A program made the translations under genes and the position numbers. DNA of 14,474 nucleotides, from positions 1 to 14,474 of the forward strand of contig FR884540.1 in assembly GCA_000435535.1 (NCBI GenBank), written 5' to 3'. Positions 6,651-13,291 of this stretch are shown in pieces (the first letter of the stretch is position 1; each line of letters begins with the position of its first letter). Origin of the DNA: Clostridium sp. CAG:575 (GTDB taxonomy: Bacteria > Bacillota > Clostridia > TANB77 > CAG-508). Below the pieces are notes generated by a model that saw nothing but the letters and a program-made list of their open reading frames with translations, was not told where the DNA came from and did not search any database.

Positions 6651-9010
6651 TTGATAGTTACTATTGTAACTCCCATTTCTCCTTCACCGAAAGTTCCGAT
6701 TCTAAAGCTTTCAACATGTTGATTTTTTCGTAAGAATTTGTGGATTCCTTCACGTAATTTTCCAGTGCCTTTTCCATGAACGATTCTTGCTGTTTCTAAT
6801 TTTGCTAGACTACAGTCATCTAAAAATTTATCAATAATTGGAATAGCTTCGTCAACGTTTAAGCCAATAACATTGATTTCTGTTTTTGCATTTTGCGTTT
6901 TAGAAACTTTTATACTTGTTGTACCAGAAGGTTTTTGAACTTTTTGATTTTTTGATAAAAGTTCAATATCTTTTAAGTTTACAGACATTTTCATGCTTCC
7001 AATTTGAACTTGAACTTCATTTGATTTTGTTACATTTGAAACTATAATTCCATTTGCATTAAACTTTCTAATATATACTTCTAAATTTGGTGTTAAATCT
7101 TCTTTTTTTATAGAAGTTTTATTGTCAAAATCTTCAGATAAAATAATATCAGAATTTTTTGTAGATAGATTTTTTATATCTTTATTTAACTTATTTCTAA
7201 GATTATTTAATTCTGTCATTGAAGAACTTGAATTATTCATACTAGAAATTATTTTATTTGCTTCTTCTTTAGCATCTAACAAAATATTTCTTGCTTCAAT
7301 TTTAGCATTTTGTATTATTGATTTTTCTTGTTCTAATAAATTAGAATTATCACGTTCTAATGATTTTTTTAGTTTTTTAATATTTTCTAATTCTTTAGAA
7401 ATGGCAATTTTATCTTGTTCAGTCTGAGCTTTATTATCATAGATATTTTTTAAAAGTTCTTCAAAATCTAATTCATTTTTTGTCAAACTTGATTTGGCTT
7501 CTTGAATGATATTATAGTTTAATCCCAATTTTTCACTAATTGCAAAAGCATTACTTTTACCAGGCACACCAATTAATAACTGATATGTAGGAGATAAGGT
7601 ATTTATATCAAATGAAACAGAAGCATTTTCAAATCCATCTGTAATAAGTGCATATTTTTTTAGTTCTTGATAATGTGTTGTAGCGACTGTTAGTATATTA
7701 TTTTTGTGAAAGAAGTCCAAAATACTAATAGCAAGAGCTGCACCTTCTAATGGGTCAGTACCAGAACCTAATTCATCAACTAATATAAGAGAATTTTCAG
7801 TTGCAGAATTTACAATTGTAACAATATTTTTCATGTGAGAAGAAAAAGTACTTAAAGAATCAGAAATACTTTGGTCATCTCCAATGTCTGCAAAAACATT
7901 GTCAAATACATATATGCTGGAATTAGGTGCTACAGGAATATTAAGACCACTACAAGCCATGCAAGTTAATAGACCAATAGTTTTAAGTGTAACGGTTTTA
8001 CCACCTGTGTTTGGACCAGTAATTACTAAAGTATTAAAATTTTGTCCTAAAGAAACAGAAATTGGAACAGCTATATCCTGATTTAATAAAGGATGTTTAG
8101 CTTGATTCAAAATTATTTCTTTTTTATCACTGATTTTGGGAGTGATTGCATGTAATGATTTTGAATATTTTGCTTTTGCAAAGATAAAATCCAATTCTCC
8201 AATATATTTGATATCTTGCTTAAGTTCTTCTGTATAAGGATAAAATAATTTACTTAGTTCTTGTAAAATTTTTTCAATTTCCAAATTTTCTTCTATTTTC
8301 AAATTAGCAAGTTCATTATTTAATTCAAATATGGCAATAGGCTCAATAAAAACAGTTGAACCAGAACTAGAAATATCATGAACAAAGCCTTTTATTTGAC
8401 TTCTATATTCATCTTTTACAGGAATTACATATCTATCATTTCTAATTGTAATTACATTTTCTTGCAAATATTTTGAATAAGAATGTAATAAATGATTTAG
8501 TTTGTTTTTAATATCTTGTTCAATAGTTCTTTGTTTTTTTCTTATGCTGGCAAGGCGTGTAGAAGCTTTATCAGATATGTTGTTTTCATCAATTATACAG
8601 ATTTTTATTTTATCAAGTATTGATTTGTTTGTGTATAACTCAGAAAAAATTTTATTTAAACAAGAAAAATCTTCTGGATTAATATGTTCAACAAAAAAAT
8701 AATTTTTTAGGTCATTAGACATTTGCAAAATTTTTGTTATTTCTAAAATTGACTTAATTGATAGTGTTCCAAATGATTCAAGAGCTTTAATTGTAATTGT
8801 ATTGTCAGCAATTTCATCAAGAGGGGGAGTGCTATTTCTAAATAATAATTTTTCGGATTCTTCAGTTTCAGATAATAAATTTTTTACGATTTCTTTGTTG
8901 TTTGATGGTAATAAATTTAGTGCTTGCTCTTTTCCAATATAAGTTACTGCAAATTGTGAAAGATTAAATTGTATTTTATCAAATTCTAATTTTATTAAAT
9001 TTTTATTCAT
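6647..9010 (-). CDS. mutS2: MutS2 family ATPase with C-terminal Smr domain
   Basis: A 787-residue MutS2 protein. The family is linked to suppression of homologous recombination in some bacteria and to rescue of collided ribosomes in B. subtilis; it does not perform mismatch repair. The N-terminal part (1-290) holds the core and clamp helices. The ATPase follows, with Walker A GPNTGGKT at 332-339, an ST(D)-type DNxFADIGDDQSI segment at 370-382, Walker B LILVDELGSGTDP at 408-420, and ATTHYQEL at 443-450. A charged coiled coil spans about 515-590, and a Smr domain covers 712-787 with HGKGTGKLR at 745-753. The usual LDLRG motif at the start of the Smr domain reads INVIG here. Length is normal. 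AGGAAAGGA (complement of 9019-9027) precedes the ATG. It is a single gene, divergent from the C39 peptidase and convergent with the dCMP deaminase. Confidence 0.95.
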   Translation of the reverse strand: MNKNLIKLEFDKIQFNLSQFAVTYIGKEQALNLLPSNNKEIVKNLLSETEESEKLLFRNSTPPLDEIADNTITIKALESFGTLSIKSILEITKILQMSNDLKNYFFVEHINPEDFSCLNKIFSELYTNKSILDKIKICIIDENNISDKASTRLASIRKKQRTIEQDIKNKLNHLLHSYSKYLQENVITIRNDRYVIPVKDEYRSQIKGFVHDISSSGSTVFIEPIAIFELNNELANLKIEENLEIEKILQELSKLFYPYTEELKQDIKYIGELDFIFAKAKYSKSLHAITPKISDKKEIILNQAKHPLLNQDIAVPISVSLGQNFNTLVITGPNTGGKTVTLKTIGLLTCMACSGLNIPVAPNSSIYVFDNVFADIGDDQSISDSLSTFSSHMKNIVTIVNSATENSLILVDELGSGTDPLEGAALAISILDFFHKNNILTVATTHYQELKKYALITDGFENASVSFDINTLSPTYQLLIGVPGKSNAFAISEKLGLNYNIIQEAKSSLTKNELDFEELLKNIYDNKAQTEQDKIAISKELENIKKLKKSLERDNSNLLEQEKSIIQNAKIEARNILLDAKEEANKIISSMNNSSSSMTELNNLRNKLNKDIKNLSTKNSDIILSEDFDNKTSIKKEDLTPNLEVYIRKFNANGIIVSNVTKSNEVQVQIGSMKMSVNLKDIELLSKNQKVQKPSGTTSIKVSKTQNAKTEINVIGLNVDEAIPIIDKFLDDCSLAKLETARIVHGKGTGKLREGIHKFLRKNQHVESFRIGTFGEGEMGVTIVTIK

Positions 9011-9119
9011 AATTTAATTCCTTTCCTAATGTACAAATTTGGTTTTGATTGAAAAATTAAAATTTATGTAGAAAATTATAGTTATTTTCAACCATATTTA
9101 TTAAATTAAATCGTTTAAT

Positions 9120-9148
9120 AGTATATAGTAATTTTACATAATTTTCAA
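9120..9148 (-). promoter_or_regulatory. Probable sigma-A promoter of mutS2
   Basis: On the minus strand, TTGAAA (complement of 9143-9148) and TATACT (complement of 9120-9125) are separated by 17 bases. Transcription would start near 9113 and give a leader of about 100 bases. Nothing structured was seen in that leader. Confidence 0.55.
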
Positions 9149-9177
9149 GTTGTATTTAGAATTTTTTAAACAGAAGA

Positions 9178-9215
9178 GTTACAAGTTGATTGTAACAAAG
9201 CTAAAAATATATACA
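9178..9215 (+). promoter_or_regulatory. Candidate promoter with overlapping inverted repeat for the C39 peptidase gene
   Basis: TTGATT at 9186-9191 with TATATA at 9208-9213 (16-base spacer) or TATACA at 9210-9215 (18-base spacer). The inverted repeat GTTACA-N7-TGTAAC (9178-9183 and 9191-9196) overlaps the -35 box and could be an operator. The -10 is imprecise in this AT-rich stretch. Confidence 0.35.
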
Positions 9216-9243
9216 TAAAATATAAAGGATATAAATAATGGTT

Positions 9244-9250
9244 AGGGAGG
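9244..9250 (+). promoter_or_regulatory. Shine-Dalgarno AGGGAGG favouring GTG start at 9259
   Basis: AGGGAGG lies eight bases before GTG 9259. A rival, AAAGGA at 9224-9229, lies eight bases before the in-frame ATG 9238. The downstream site is the closer match to the 16S tail. Confidence 0.6.
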
Positions 9251-9258
9251 AACGTCTA

Positions 9259-10785
9259 GTGAAAAATAGGAGTCAAAAAAATTTAATAAATTTAATAATA
9301 TTAACATTGCTGGTTATTATTTTAGTAGCTTTACTTTACATACAAAAGAATAAAAATGGAATAGGAGATAATGAAAATAATGTATTAGGAGCAATTAATA
9401 CAGCGATAGATGAGATTAATAAATCTAGTATAGAAATACCAAATTTAACAGAAATAGAAGAGCAATCACTAGAAGTTCAAGAAACAGAAAATGAGGGATT
9501 TGAAGAACAAGGTCAAATTGCTTATGAAGGGGCTGAAAAAACGCCATCGATTCAAGTTGGTAAATATGCAGGACTAACATATTATTCACAAGTAGATAAT
9601 AGATGGAAAAATAATATCTATACATCTATAGGAAATAATACACAAACAATAGGTTCAAGTGGATGTGGTCCAACTTCTGCAGCAATGATTGTATCAAGTA
9701 TAAAAGGTAATATAACACCAGATATAATGGCTAATTTGTTTGTGAAATATGGATATAGAAGTCCAAATGCTGGAACATATTGGTCAGCTTTTAAATGGAC
9801 AGCAGATGTATTTAATATAGGATATAGTGAAAGTTATAAACTTGATGATGCAATTGAAAAATTAAAAAATAATAATTATGTAATAGCAAGTTGTAATCAA
9901 GGTTTGTTCACATATGGCGGACACTTTGTAGTGTTAGTAGGACTAGATGGAGATTATATAAAAATATATGATTCATATCTTTATAACGGAAAATATGATG
10001 TGAGTTCTAGAAAAGGAAAAGCAGTGGTAAAAGGAAATACTGTATATGTTTCAATAGATAATTTTAGAAAATATGCTAATTATCAAAAGTTTTTCTGTTT
10101 TAAAAATGACAGAACTGATGTAAAAGATAATACAACTACTCCGGTTATTTCAAAAGATAATACATCTAATGTAAATAGTGTGAATTATCAGGTTAGAATA
10201 ACAGCAAATGCTGGACTAAATATTAGGGCTGGAGCGAGTACTTCGTATGCTGTAGTTGGGGGATATTCTAAAAATTCAATAGTAACAATTTTTGCTGAAA
10301 GTAATGGCTTTGGTAAAACTGATAAGGGTTGGATTTCTTTAGCATATACTAATAGATATATTAATATTCAAAATGTTTCTAAAACAATAGGTCAGACTAG
10401 AAGATTAGGTAGAGATTGTATTTTGTATAGTAATAGTAATTTGACAGGATATAAATATAGCTATAAAGCAAATACAACTATAACAATATTGCAAAATGTA
10501 TCAAGCAATGTAGACAAAGTTAGGGTTAATGTAACAGGTAGGGTAGCATTTATAAATAAGAACAATTATTCAAGTAGTGTTCAAAGTTCTTCACAAATAG
10601 CTAATAATACAAGAAAGACAAAGGCTTGTATATTGTATTCTAATAGTAATTTGAGTGGGTATAGGTATCAGTATAAAGCTAATACGACGGTTATTGTTTT
10701 GCAACATGTAAATTCGTATGTTGATAAAGTAAGAGTTAAAGTGACTGGAAGGGTGGCTTATATAAATGTTAATAGTTATAAATAG
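9259..10785 (+). CDS. Membrane-anchored C39-like cysteine peptidase with SH3 domain and tandem C-terminal repeats
   Basis: A 508-residue cell-surface protein, counted from the GTG. An ATG at 9238 would add seven residues. It has one transmembrane anchor (about 8-29), then an acidic, probably disordered stalk (about 37-97). A papain-like Peptidase_C39_2 type domain (about 100-285) follows. Its likely catalytic residues are Cys136 in SSGCGPTSAAM, His222 in YGGHFVVLVG and Asp238 in IKIYDS. A bacterial SH3 domain (about 310-371, with ANAGLNIRAGAS) probably binds the cell wall. Two repeats (about 383-434 and 453-504) share CILYSNSNLxGY, YKANTT and VDKVRVxVTGRVAxIN. Similar proteins are wall-associated peptidases or amidases, but the substrate cannot be told. 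No ABC transporter is next to it, so it is unlikely to be a bacteriocin-leader peptidase. It is probably a single-gene unit. Confidence 0.82.
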   Translation: MKNRSQKNLINLIILTLLVIILVALLYIQKNKNGIGDNENNVLGAINTAIDEINKSSIEIPNLTEIEEQSLEVQETENEGFEEQGQIAYEGAEKTPSIQVGKYAGLTYYSQVDNRWKNNIYTSIGNNTQTIGSSGCGPTSAAMIVSSIKGNITPDIMANLFVKYGYRSPNAGTYWSAFKWTADVFNIGYSESYKLDDAIEKLKNNNYVIASCNQGLFTYGGHFVVLVGLDGDYIKIYDSYLYNGKYDVSSRKGKAVVKGNTVYVSIDNFRKYANYQKFFCFKNDRTDVKDNTTTPVISKDNTSNVNSVNYQVRITANAGLNIRAGASTSYAVVGGYSKNSIVTIFAESNGFGKTDKGWISLAYTNRYINIQNVSKTIGQTRRLGRDCILYSNSNLTGYKYSYKANTTITILQNVSSNVDKVRVNVTGRVAFINKNNYSSSVQSSSQIANNTRKTKACILYSNSNLSGYRYQYKANTTVIVLQHVNSYVDKVRVKVTGRVAYINVNSYK

Positions 10786-10791
10786 AATTGT

Positions 10792-10827
10792 GAGGTAAGT
10801 TGATTGAGTTCGATTTATCTCTTTTTT
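10792..10827 (+). terminator. Probable intrinsic terminator of the C39 peptidase gene
   Basis: GAGGTAA (10792-10798) pairs with TTATCTC (10815-10821) with one G-U pair around a 16-base loop. Six T residues follow directly (10822-10827). The hairpin begins seven bases after the stop codon. The stem is only seven pairs and the loop is long. Confidence 0.45.
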
Positions 10828-10856
10828 ACGTTTTATGATTGAATTAATAAAATAAA

Positions 10857-10900
10857 AATAGACTAGTTTTAAAAAACTAGCCTATTAATTGTCCTTTTTT
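10857..10900. terminator. Second hairpin, possible bidirectional terminator
   Basis: AATAGACTAGTTT (10857-10869) pairs with AAACTAGCCTATT (10874-10886) with one mismatch and a TAAA loop. On the plus strand six T residues come eight bases later (10895-10900). On the minus strand a T-rich stretch follows at once. This makes it a stronger hairpin than the one before it. Confidence 0.5.
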
Positions 10901-11079
10901 AGGATAATAAATGCGATTTCTTTAATTATTATATGATATTTGAAAAAATGTCAAACTACGGAGTTAAAATTTTTTTGAAATAATTGTTAAAATTCAGAGT
11001 TTGGAACTAATTTAATAGTTTTGGGATTAAAATTTAATATAAAATTTCCGGAAATTTCTAATTATTTTTCAAAAAACAG
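10901..11079. other. Gene-free AT-rich spacer with one perfect 16-bp palindrome
   Basis: This is the rest of the 350-base gap between the C39 peptidase gene and the tRNAs. I see no coding frame or RNA structure in it, except AAATTTCCGGAAATTT at 11042-11057. That is a perfect 16-bp palindrome ending 22 bases before the -35 of the tRNA promoter, a possible protein-binding site. Confidence 0.5.
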
Positions 11080-11109
11080 TTGACAAATTGGTACAAAATG
11101 TTTTACAAT
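11080..11109 (+). promoter_or_regulatory. Sigma-A promoter of the tRNA-His/tRNA-Gln operon
   Basis: A consensus TTGACA at 11080-11085, an 18-base spacer, and TACAAT at 11104-11109. The predicted start near 11116 is about 26 bases ahead of the mature tRNA-His 5' end. Confidence 0.7.
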
Positions 11110-11141
11110 AGAAAAGCATTAGGAAATGAGCTTAATACCAT

Positions 11142-11219
11142 GGTGGATGTAGCGCAGTTGGTTAGAGCGCCAGTTTGTGGCACTGGAGGCCGTGGGTTCG
11201 AGTCCCATCTTCCACCCCA
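11142..11219 (+). tRNA. tRNA-His (anticodon GTG)
   Basis: A complete cloverleaf. The anticodon stem CCAGT/ACTGG encloses the loop TTGTGGC with GTG at 11177-11179. The T arm is GTGGG-TTCGAGT-CCCAT and the acceptor is GTGGATG/CTTCCAC. The extra 5' G (position -1, base 11142), diagnostic of tRNA-His, is encoded opposite discriminator C 11216. CCA is encoded at 11217-11219. The acceptor has one apparent T-T mismatch (pair 6-67) and the D stem has one G-A mismatch. Confidence 0.97.
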
Positions 11220-11243
11220 TTATTTTTTTAATGCAGTATATAT

Positions 11244-11318
11244 TGGGCTGTAGCCAAGCGGTAAGGCACCAGACTTTGACTCTGGCATGCGCTAGTTCGA
11301 ATCTAGCCAGCCCAGCCA
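11244..11318 (+). tRNA. tRNA-Gln (anticodon TTG)
   Basis: A complete cloverleaf. The acceptor is TGGGCTG/CAGCCCA with discriminator G. The anticodon stem CCAGA/TCTGG encloses CTTTGAC with TTG at 11276-11278. The T arm is CTAG-type with TTCGAAT, and CCA is encoded at 11316-11318. It lies 24 bases after tRNA-His in the same transcript. Confidence 0.97.
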
Positions 11319-11326
11319 ATATTATT

Positions 11327-11356
11327 AAGACTTTCAAGTGATGGAGGTCTTTTTTT
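11327..11356 (+). terminator. Intrinsic terminator of the tRNA operon
   Basis: AAGACTTTC (11327-11335) pairs with GGAGGTCTT (11343-11351) using two G-U pairs and a seven-base loop. A T run follows through 11356. It begins nine bases after tRNA-Gln. Confidence 0.8.
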
Positions 11357-11409
11357 GAGTTTTAAATATTTTAATTTCTTCATTACATTGTTTTTAAGTT
11401 TTTTGCCAT

Positions 11410-11453
11410 AAAAAAAAATCCATGTAGGAGATTGCATTGCAATCTTCTACATG
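11410..11453 (-). terminator. Strong intrinsic terminator of the minus-strand gene at 11489
   Basis: CATGTAGGAGATTGCA (from 11421) pairs with TGCAATCTTCTACATG (to 11453), a 16-pair stem with a single G-T pair and almost no loop. On the minus strand it is followed by a run of nine T residues (complement of 11410-11418). It lies 36 bases after the minus-strand stop codon. Confidence 0.85.
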
Positions 11454-11488
11454 AATTAATAATTGAGGAGCTAATTTTTTCTCCAATG

Positions 11489-12370
11489 TTATTGAGGTGA
11501 GATAGTCTCTAAAATGTTAAAAATGTTTTCTATCTCTGTGAGTTCTTTTGAATTTTGAGATACATTTACAACAAAATTCAGATGTGGTCCATGTTTTTCA
11601 TCAAATGATTTTTCAAAACTTATTTGAGTAAAACATGGATTGTTAACCTGCATACAAACATAGTTGTATTTGCTTAAAGTTGTAGGAGATGGAAGCAGCT
11701 CCTTAAAAAGACTGACCTTTATTGAAAATGAAGGTCTTTCAAAAGTGTCAAAATAAAAGACTAAATTAAAGTAATTAAAATCATTTCTAGTGTCATTTTT
11801 ATTTTTACTTTTGTTAGTTTCATATTTCATAAAAGAACAAGCATTTTTAGCAAGCATACGATTGAAAATGTCTATCAACATTGGTAATTCTGCAAATGGT
11901 TTTCTTAAAAATAAGTCAACAGATAAAAGATTAGTCAGAGAATCTGTTTTCAAATTACTTTGAATTGCAGAAGAGTTGTTGTTAAAAACATTCGGTTCGG
12001 AAGTACCAATTTTTAAAATATCATCATAATTATTATAAACAGAAATTGTTATAAATTTTCCATCATGATCTGTTTGAAAATAATTATAAATTGGCTGCTT
12101 AGAACTGCTTTGAATTTCTTCTAACTTTTTGAAAATTTCTATTTCTTTAGAAAAAATGCAAATATCACGATTAACAACTAACGATGCATATGATTTGCAA
12201 CGGTAAATATTAATAGTGATGTAGTGTCTTAGCTCTTGTGAAACTTCATAAGAATTAAGAAAAACTTCTGATTTGTGTTTTTCAGAAATCATTTTGTTGA
12301 AAACTTTAAAAATGTCTCTTAGTTCTTCAAAACTTTTCCGTAATTGTACTGTAAACTCTAAAATTTTCAT
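11489..12370 (-). CDS. Unrecognised protein with an internal duplication
   Basis: A 293-residue, probably cytoplasmic protein of a family I do not recognise. There is no signal peptide, membrane segment or enzyme motif. It looks like two related halves. QLRKSFEELRDIFKVFNKMI near residue 9 resembles FLRKPFAELPMLIDIFNRML near residue 155, sharing LRKxFxEL and FNxM. Each half then continues with a beta-rich stretch (HYITINIYR in the first, YFNLVFYFD in the second) and a final segment (GKFITISVYNN, HLNFVVNVSQN). A longer frame adds 27 residues upstream, but GAGGAGG (complement of 12379-12385) sits eight bases before ATG 12370, so the shorter form is chosen. It has its own promoter and a strong terminator, and is transcribed against both neighbours. 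Base composition is slightly less AT-rich than the flanks. Confidence 0.82.
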   Translation of the reverse strand: MKILEFTVQLRKSFEELRDIFKVFNKMISEKHKSEVFLNSYEVSQELRHYITINIYRCKSYASLVVNRDICIFSKEIEIFKKLEEIQSSSKQPIYNYFQTDHDGKFITISVYNNYDDILKIGTSEPNVFNNNSSAIQSNLKTDSLTNLLSVDLFLRKPFAELPMLIDIFNRMLAKNACSFMKYETNKSKNKNDTRNDFNYFNLVFYFDTFERPSFSIKVSLFKELLPSPTTLSKYNYVCMQVNNPCFTQISFEKSFDEKHGPHLNFVVNVSQNSKELTEIENIFNILETISPQ

Positions 12371-12378
12371 GGTGATAA

Positions 12379-12385
12379 CCTCCTC
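12379..12385 (-). promoter_or_regulatory. Shine-Dalgarno GAGGAGG fixing the minus-strand start at 12370
   Basis: GAGGAGG on the minus strand is eight bases before ATG 12370. It lies inside the longer frame that begins at 12451, which argues against that longer start. Confidence 0.85.
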
Positions 12386-12412
12386 ATAAGTGCAAAAAAT
12401 TTTGTCAAAAAT

Positions 12413-12441
12413 ATTATAACATAATTTACATAAAAATACAA
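12413..12441 (-). promoter_or_regulatory. Sigma-A promoter of the minus-strand unknown gene
   Basis: On the minus strand, TTGTAT (complement of 12436-12441), a 17-base spacer, and TATAAT (complement of 12413-12418), with an extended TGT just before the -10. The leader would be about 35 bases. The promoter lies inside the longer open frame, again supporting the start at 12370. Confidence 0.7.
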
Positions 12442-12512
12442 TTAGAAACAAAAGTAATATTAGATAAAAGAAATAAATATAATGTATAAAGATAAAATAG
12501 GAGGAAAAGATT

Positions 12513-12899
12513 ATGAATCAAACACAAATAAAAGAAGAAAATATGATAATAAATGTTTTAAAAGGGGCAGGTATATCTTTATTAATGACAGTTATTTTAT
12601 TAATTATATTTTCCTTATTATTGACTTATACTAATATACAAGAAAATGTAATAAATCCAGTTATTATAATGATAACAGCAGTTAGTATATTGATAGGAAG
12701 TTCAATAGGAATAGGAAAGATGAAAAAAGATGGTTTGATAAATGGTGCAATAGTTGGAGTAGTTTATATGATAGTGATATATTTGATTTCTAGTATTTTA
12801 AATTGGGAATTTAAATTAAATATACAATCTATAATTATGATAGGAATAGGAATTGCTTTTGGAATATTAGGAGGAATTATAGGTGTTAATAGAAAATAG
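12513..12899 (+). CDS. TIGR04086 family membrane protein (YrzE-like)
   Basis: A 128-residue integral membrane protein with four predicted helices at about 17-38, 47-68, 75-96 and 103-125. The short loops and Gly-rich helices (IGSSIGIGKM, INGAIVGVVY, GIAFGILGGIIGV) match the small four-helix TIGR04086 family of Firmicutes, whose function is not known. A charged N terminus of about 12 residues precedes the first helix. AGGAGG at 12499-12504 lies eight bases before ATG 12513. A TATAAT at 12478-12483 may be the -10 box, but its -35 is poor. It is divergent from the unknown minus-strand gene and followed by a gap of nearly 400 bases, so it is probably transcribed alone. Confidence 0.75.
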   Translation: MNQTQIKEENMIINVLKGAGISLLMTVILLIIFSLLLTYTNIQENVINPVIIMITAVSILIGSSIGIGKMKKDGLINGAIVGVVYMIVIYLISSILNWEFKLNIQSIIMIGIGIAFGILGGIIGVNRK

Positions 12900-12960
12900 A
12901 ATATCTACAAAAAAGTTATATGATATGTAGTAAAAATAGAATTTAATGAATTAATAATTT

Positions 12961-13033
12961 GAACAGTAAAAATATATATGCGGACTTTAATATTTTTTAA
13001 ATAGTGTCAATGTTATTTATGTCCGCATTGTTC
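12961..13033. repeat. Inverted repeat ATGCGGAC/GTCCGCAT in the intergenic gap
   Basis: ATGCGGAC (12978-12985) and GTCCGCAT (13021-13028) are perfect inverted copies, 35 bases apart. GAACA (12961-12965) and TGTTC (13029-13033) extend the pairing after a 12-base bulge on the left side. The arms are much richer in G and C than the surrounding DNA. It has no T tail on the plus strand and no coding frame. It could be a small palindromic element, an operator pair or a weak terminator. Confidence 0.5.
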
Positions 13034-13071
13034 TATATAAATGACTAAATATGTTGTTATATGGCGCTTTT

Positions 13072-13078
13072 TGTCGAA
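13072..13078 (+). promoter_or_regulatory. Possible Spo0A box TGTCGAA
   Basis: TGTCGAA matches the core 0A box (TGNCGAA) and lies 46 bases upstream of the TasA-like gene's -35. A seven-base match is expected about once by chance in a window of this size and composition. Another occurs inside coding sequence at 1893-1899, so it is only suggestive. Confidence 0.3.
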
Positions 13079-13098
13079 TAAGATAAACTATAATTGAG

Positions 13099-13118
13099 AA
13101 ATTTACAAAAATTTACAA
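13099..13118 (+). promoter_or_regulatory. Tandem 10-bp direct repeat upstream of the TasA-like promoter
   Basis: AAATTTACAA occurs twice back to back (13099-13108 and 13109-13118), one helical turn apart. It ends six bases before the -35 box. This is a common layout for an activator binding site, but AT-rich DNA makes chance repeats more likely. Confidence 0.4.
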
Positions 13119-13124
13119 ATTGTA

Positions 13125-13153
13125 TTGACAAAATAAATTAACGGATTTATAAT
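13125..13153 (+). promoter_or_regulatory. Consensus sigma-A promoter of the TasA-like gene
   Basis: TTGACA (13125-13130), a 17-base spacer, and TATAAT (13148-13153) match the consensus fully. The expected start near 13160 gives a leader of about 130 bases. That leader carries a hairpin at 13195-13218. Confidence 0.85.
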
Positions 13154-13194
13154 CAAGTTACATTTTCATATTTTCAAAATTAAAATTTATTCAA

Positions 13195-13218
13195 AAGCAG
13201 TTCATATGAACTTTGCTT
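13195..13218 (+). promoter_or_regulatory. Hairpin in the 5' leader of the TasA-like gene
   Basis: AAGCA and TGCTT flank the perfect palindrome GTTCATATGAAC (13200-13211), with a two-base bulge on the 3' side. It could be an mRNA stem or a dimeric repressor site. There is no T run, so it is not a terminator. Confidence 0.4.
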
Positions 13219-13277
13219 AAAATTAATTCAAATTAAATTTCAAACAAAAATCAAAAAAATTAAATTGAAAAAATAAA

Positions 13278-13284
13278 AAGGAGG
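13278..13284 (+). promoter_or_regulatory. Shine-Dalgarno AAGGAGG favouring the TTG start at 13292
   Basis: AAGGAGG ends one base before ATG 13286, too close for that codon. It is seven bases before the in-frame TTG 13292, a normal spacing. Confidence 0.75.
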
Positions 13285-13291
13285 AATGCTA

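Noticed and set aside
7122..8702. Plus-strand open frames inside mutS2
   Set aside because: They are antisense to a complete MutS2, lack Shine-Dalgarno sequences, and show no recognisable protein features.
11119..11337. A 72-codon minus-strand open frame across both tRNA genes
   Set aside because: It runs antisense through two convincing tRNAs. Its peptide includes fragments such as GLEPTASSA, familiar from false proteins translated from tRNA genes.
12371..12451. A 27-residue N-terminal extension of the minus-strand unknown protein
   Set aside because: It would overlap the promoter -10 and the Shine-Dalgarno of the shorter form, and has none of its own.
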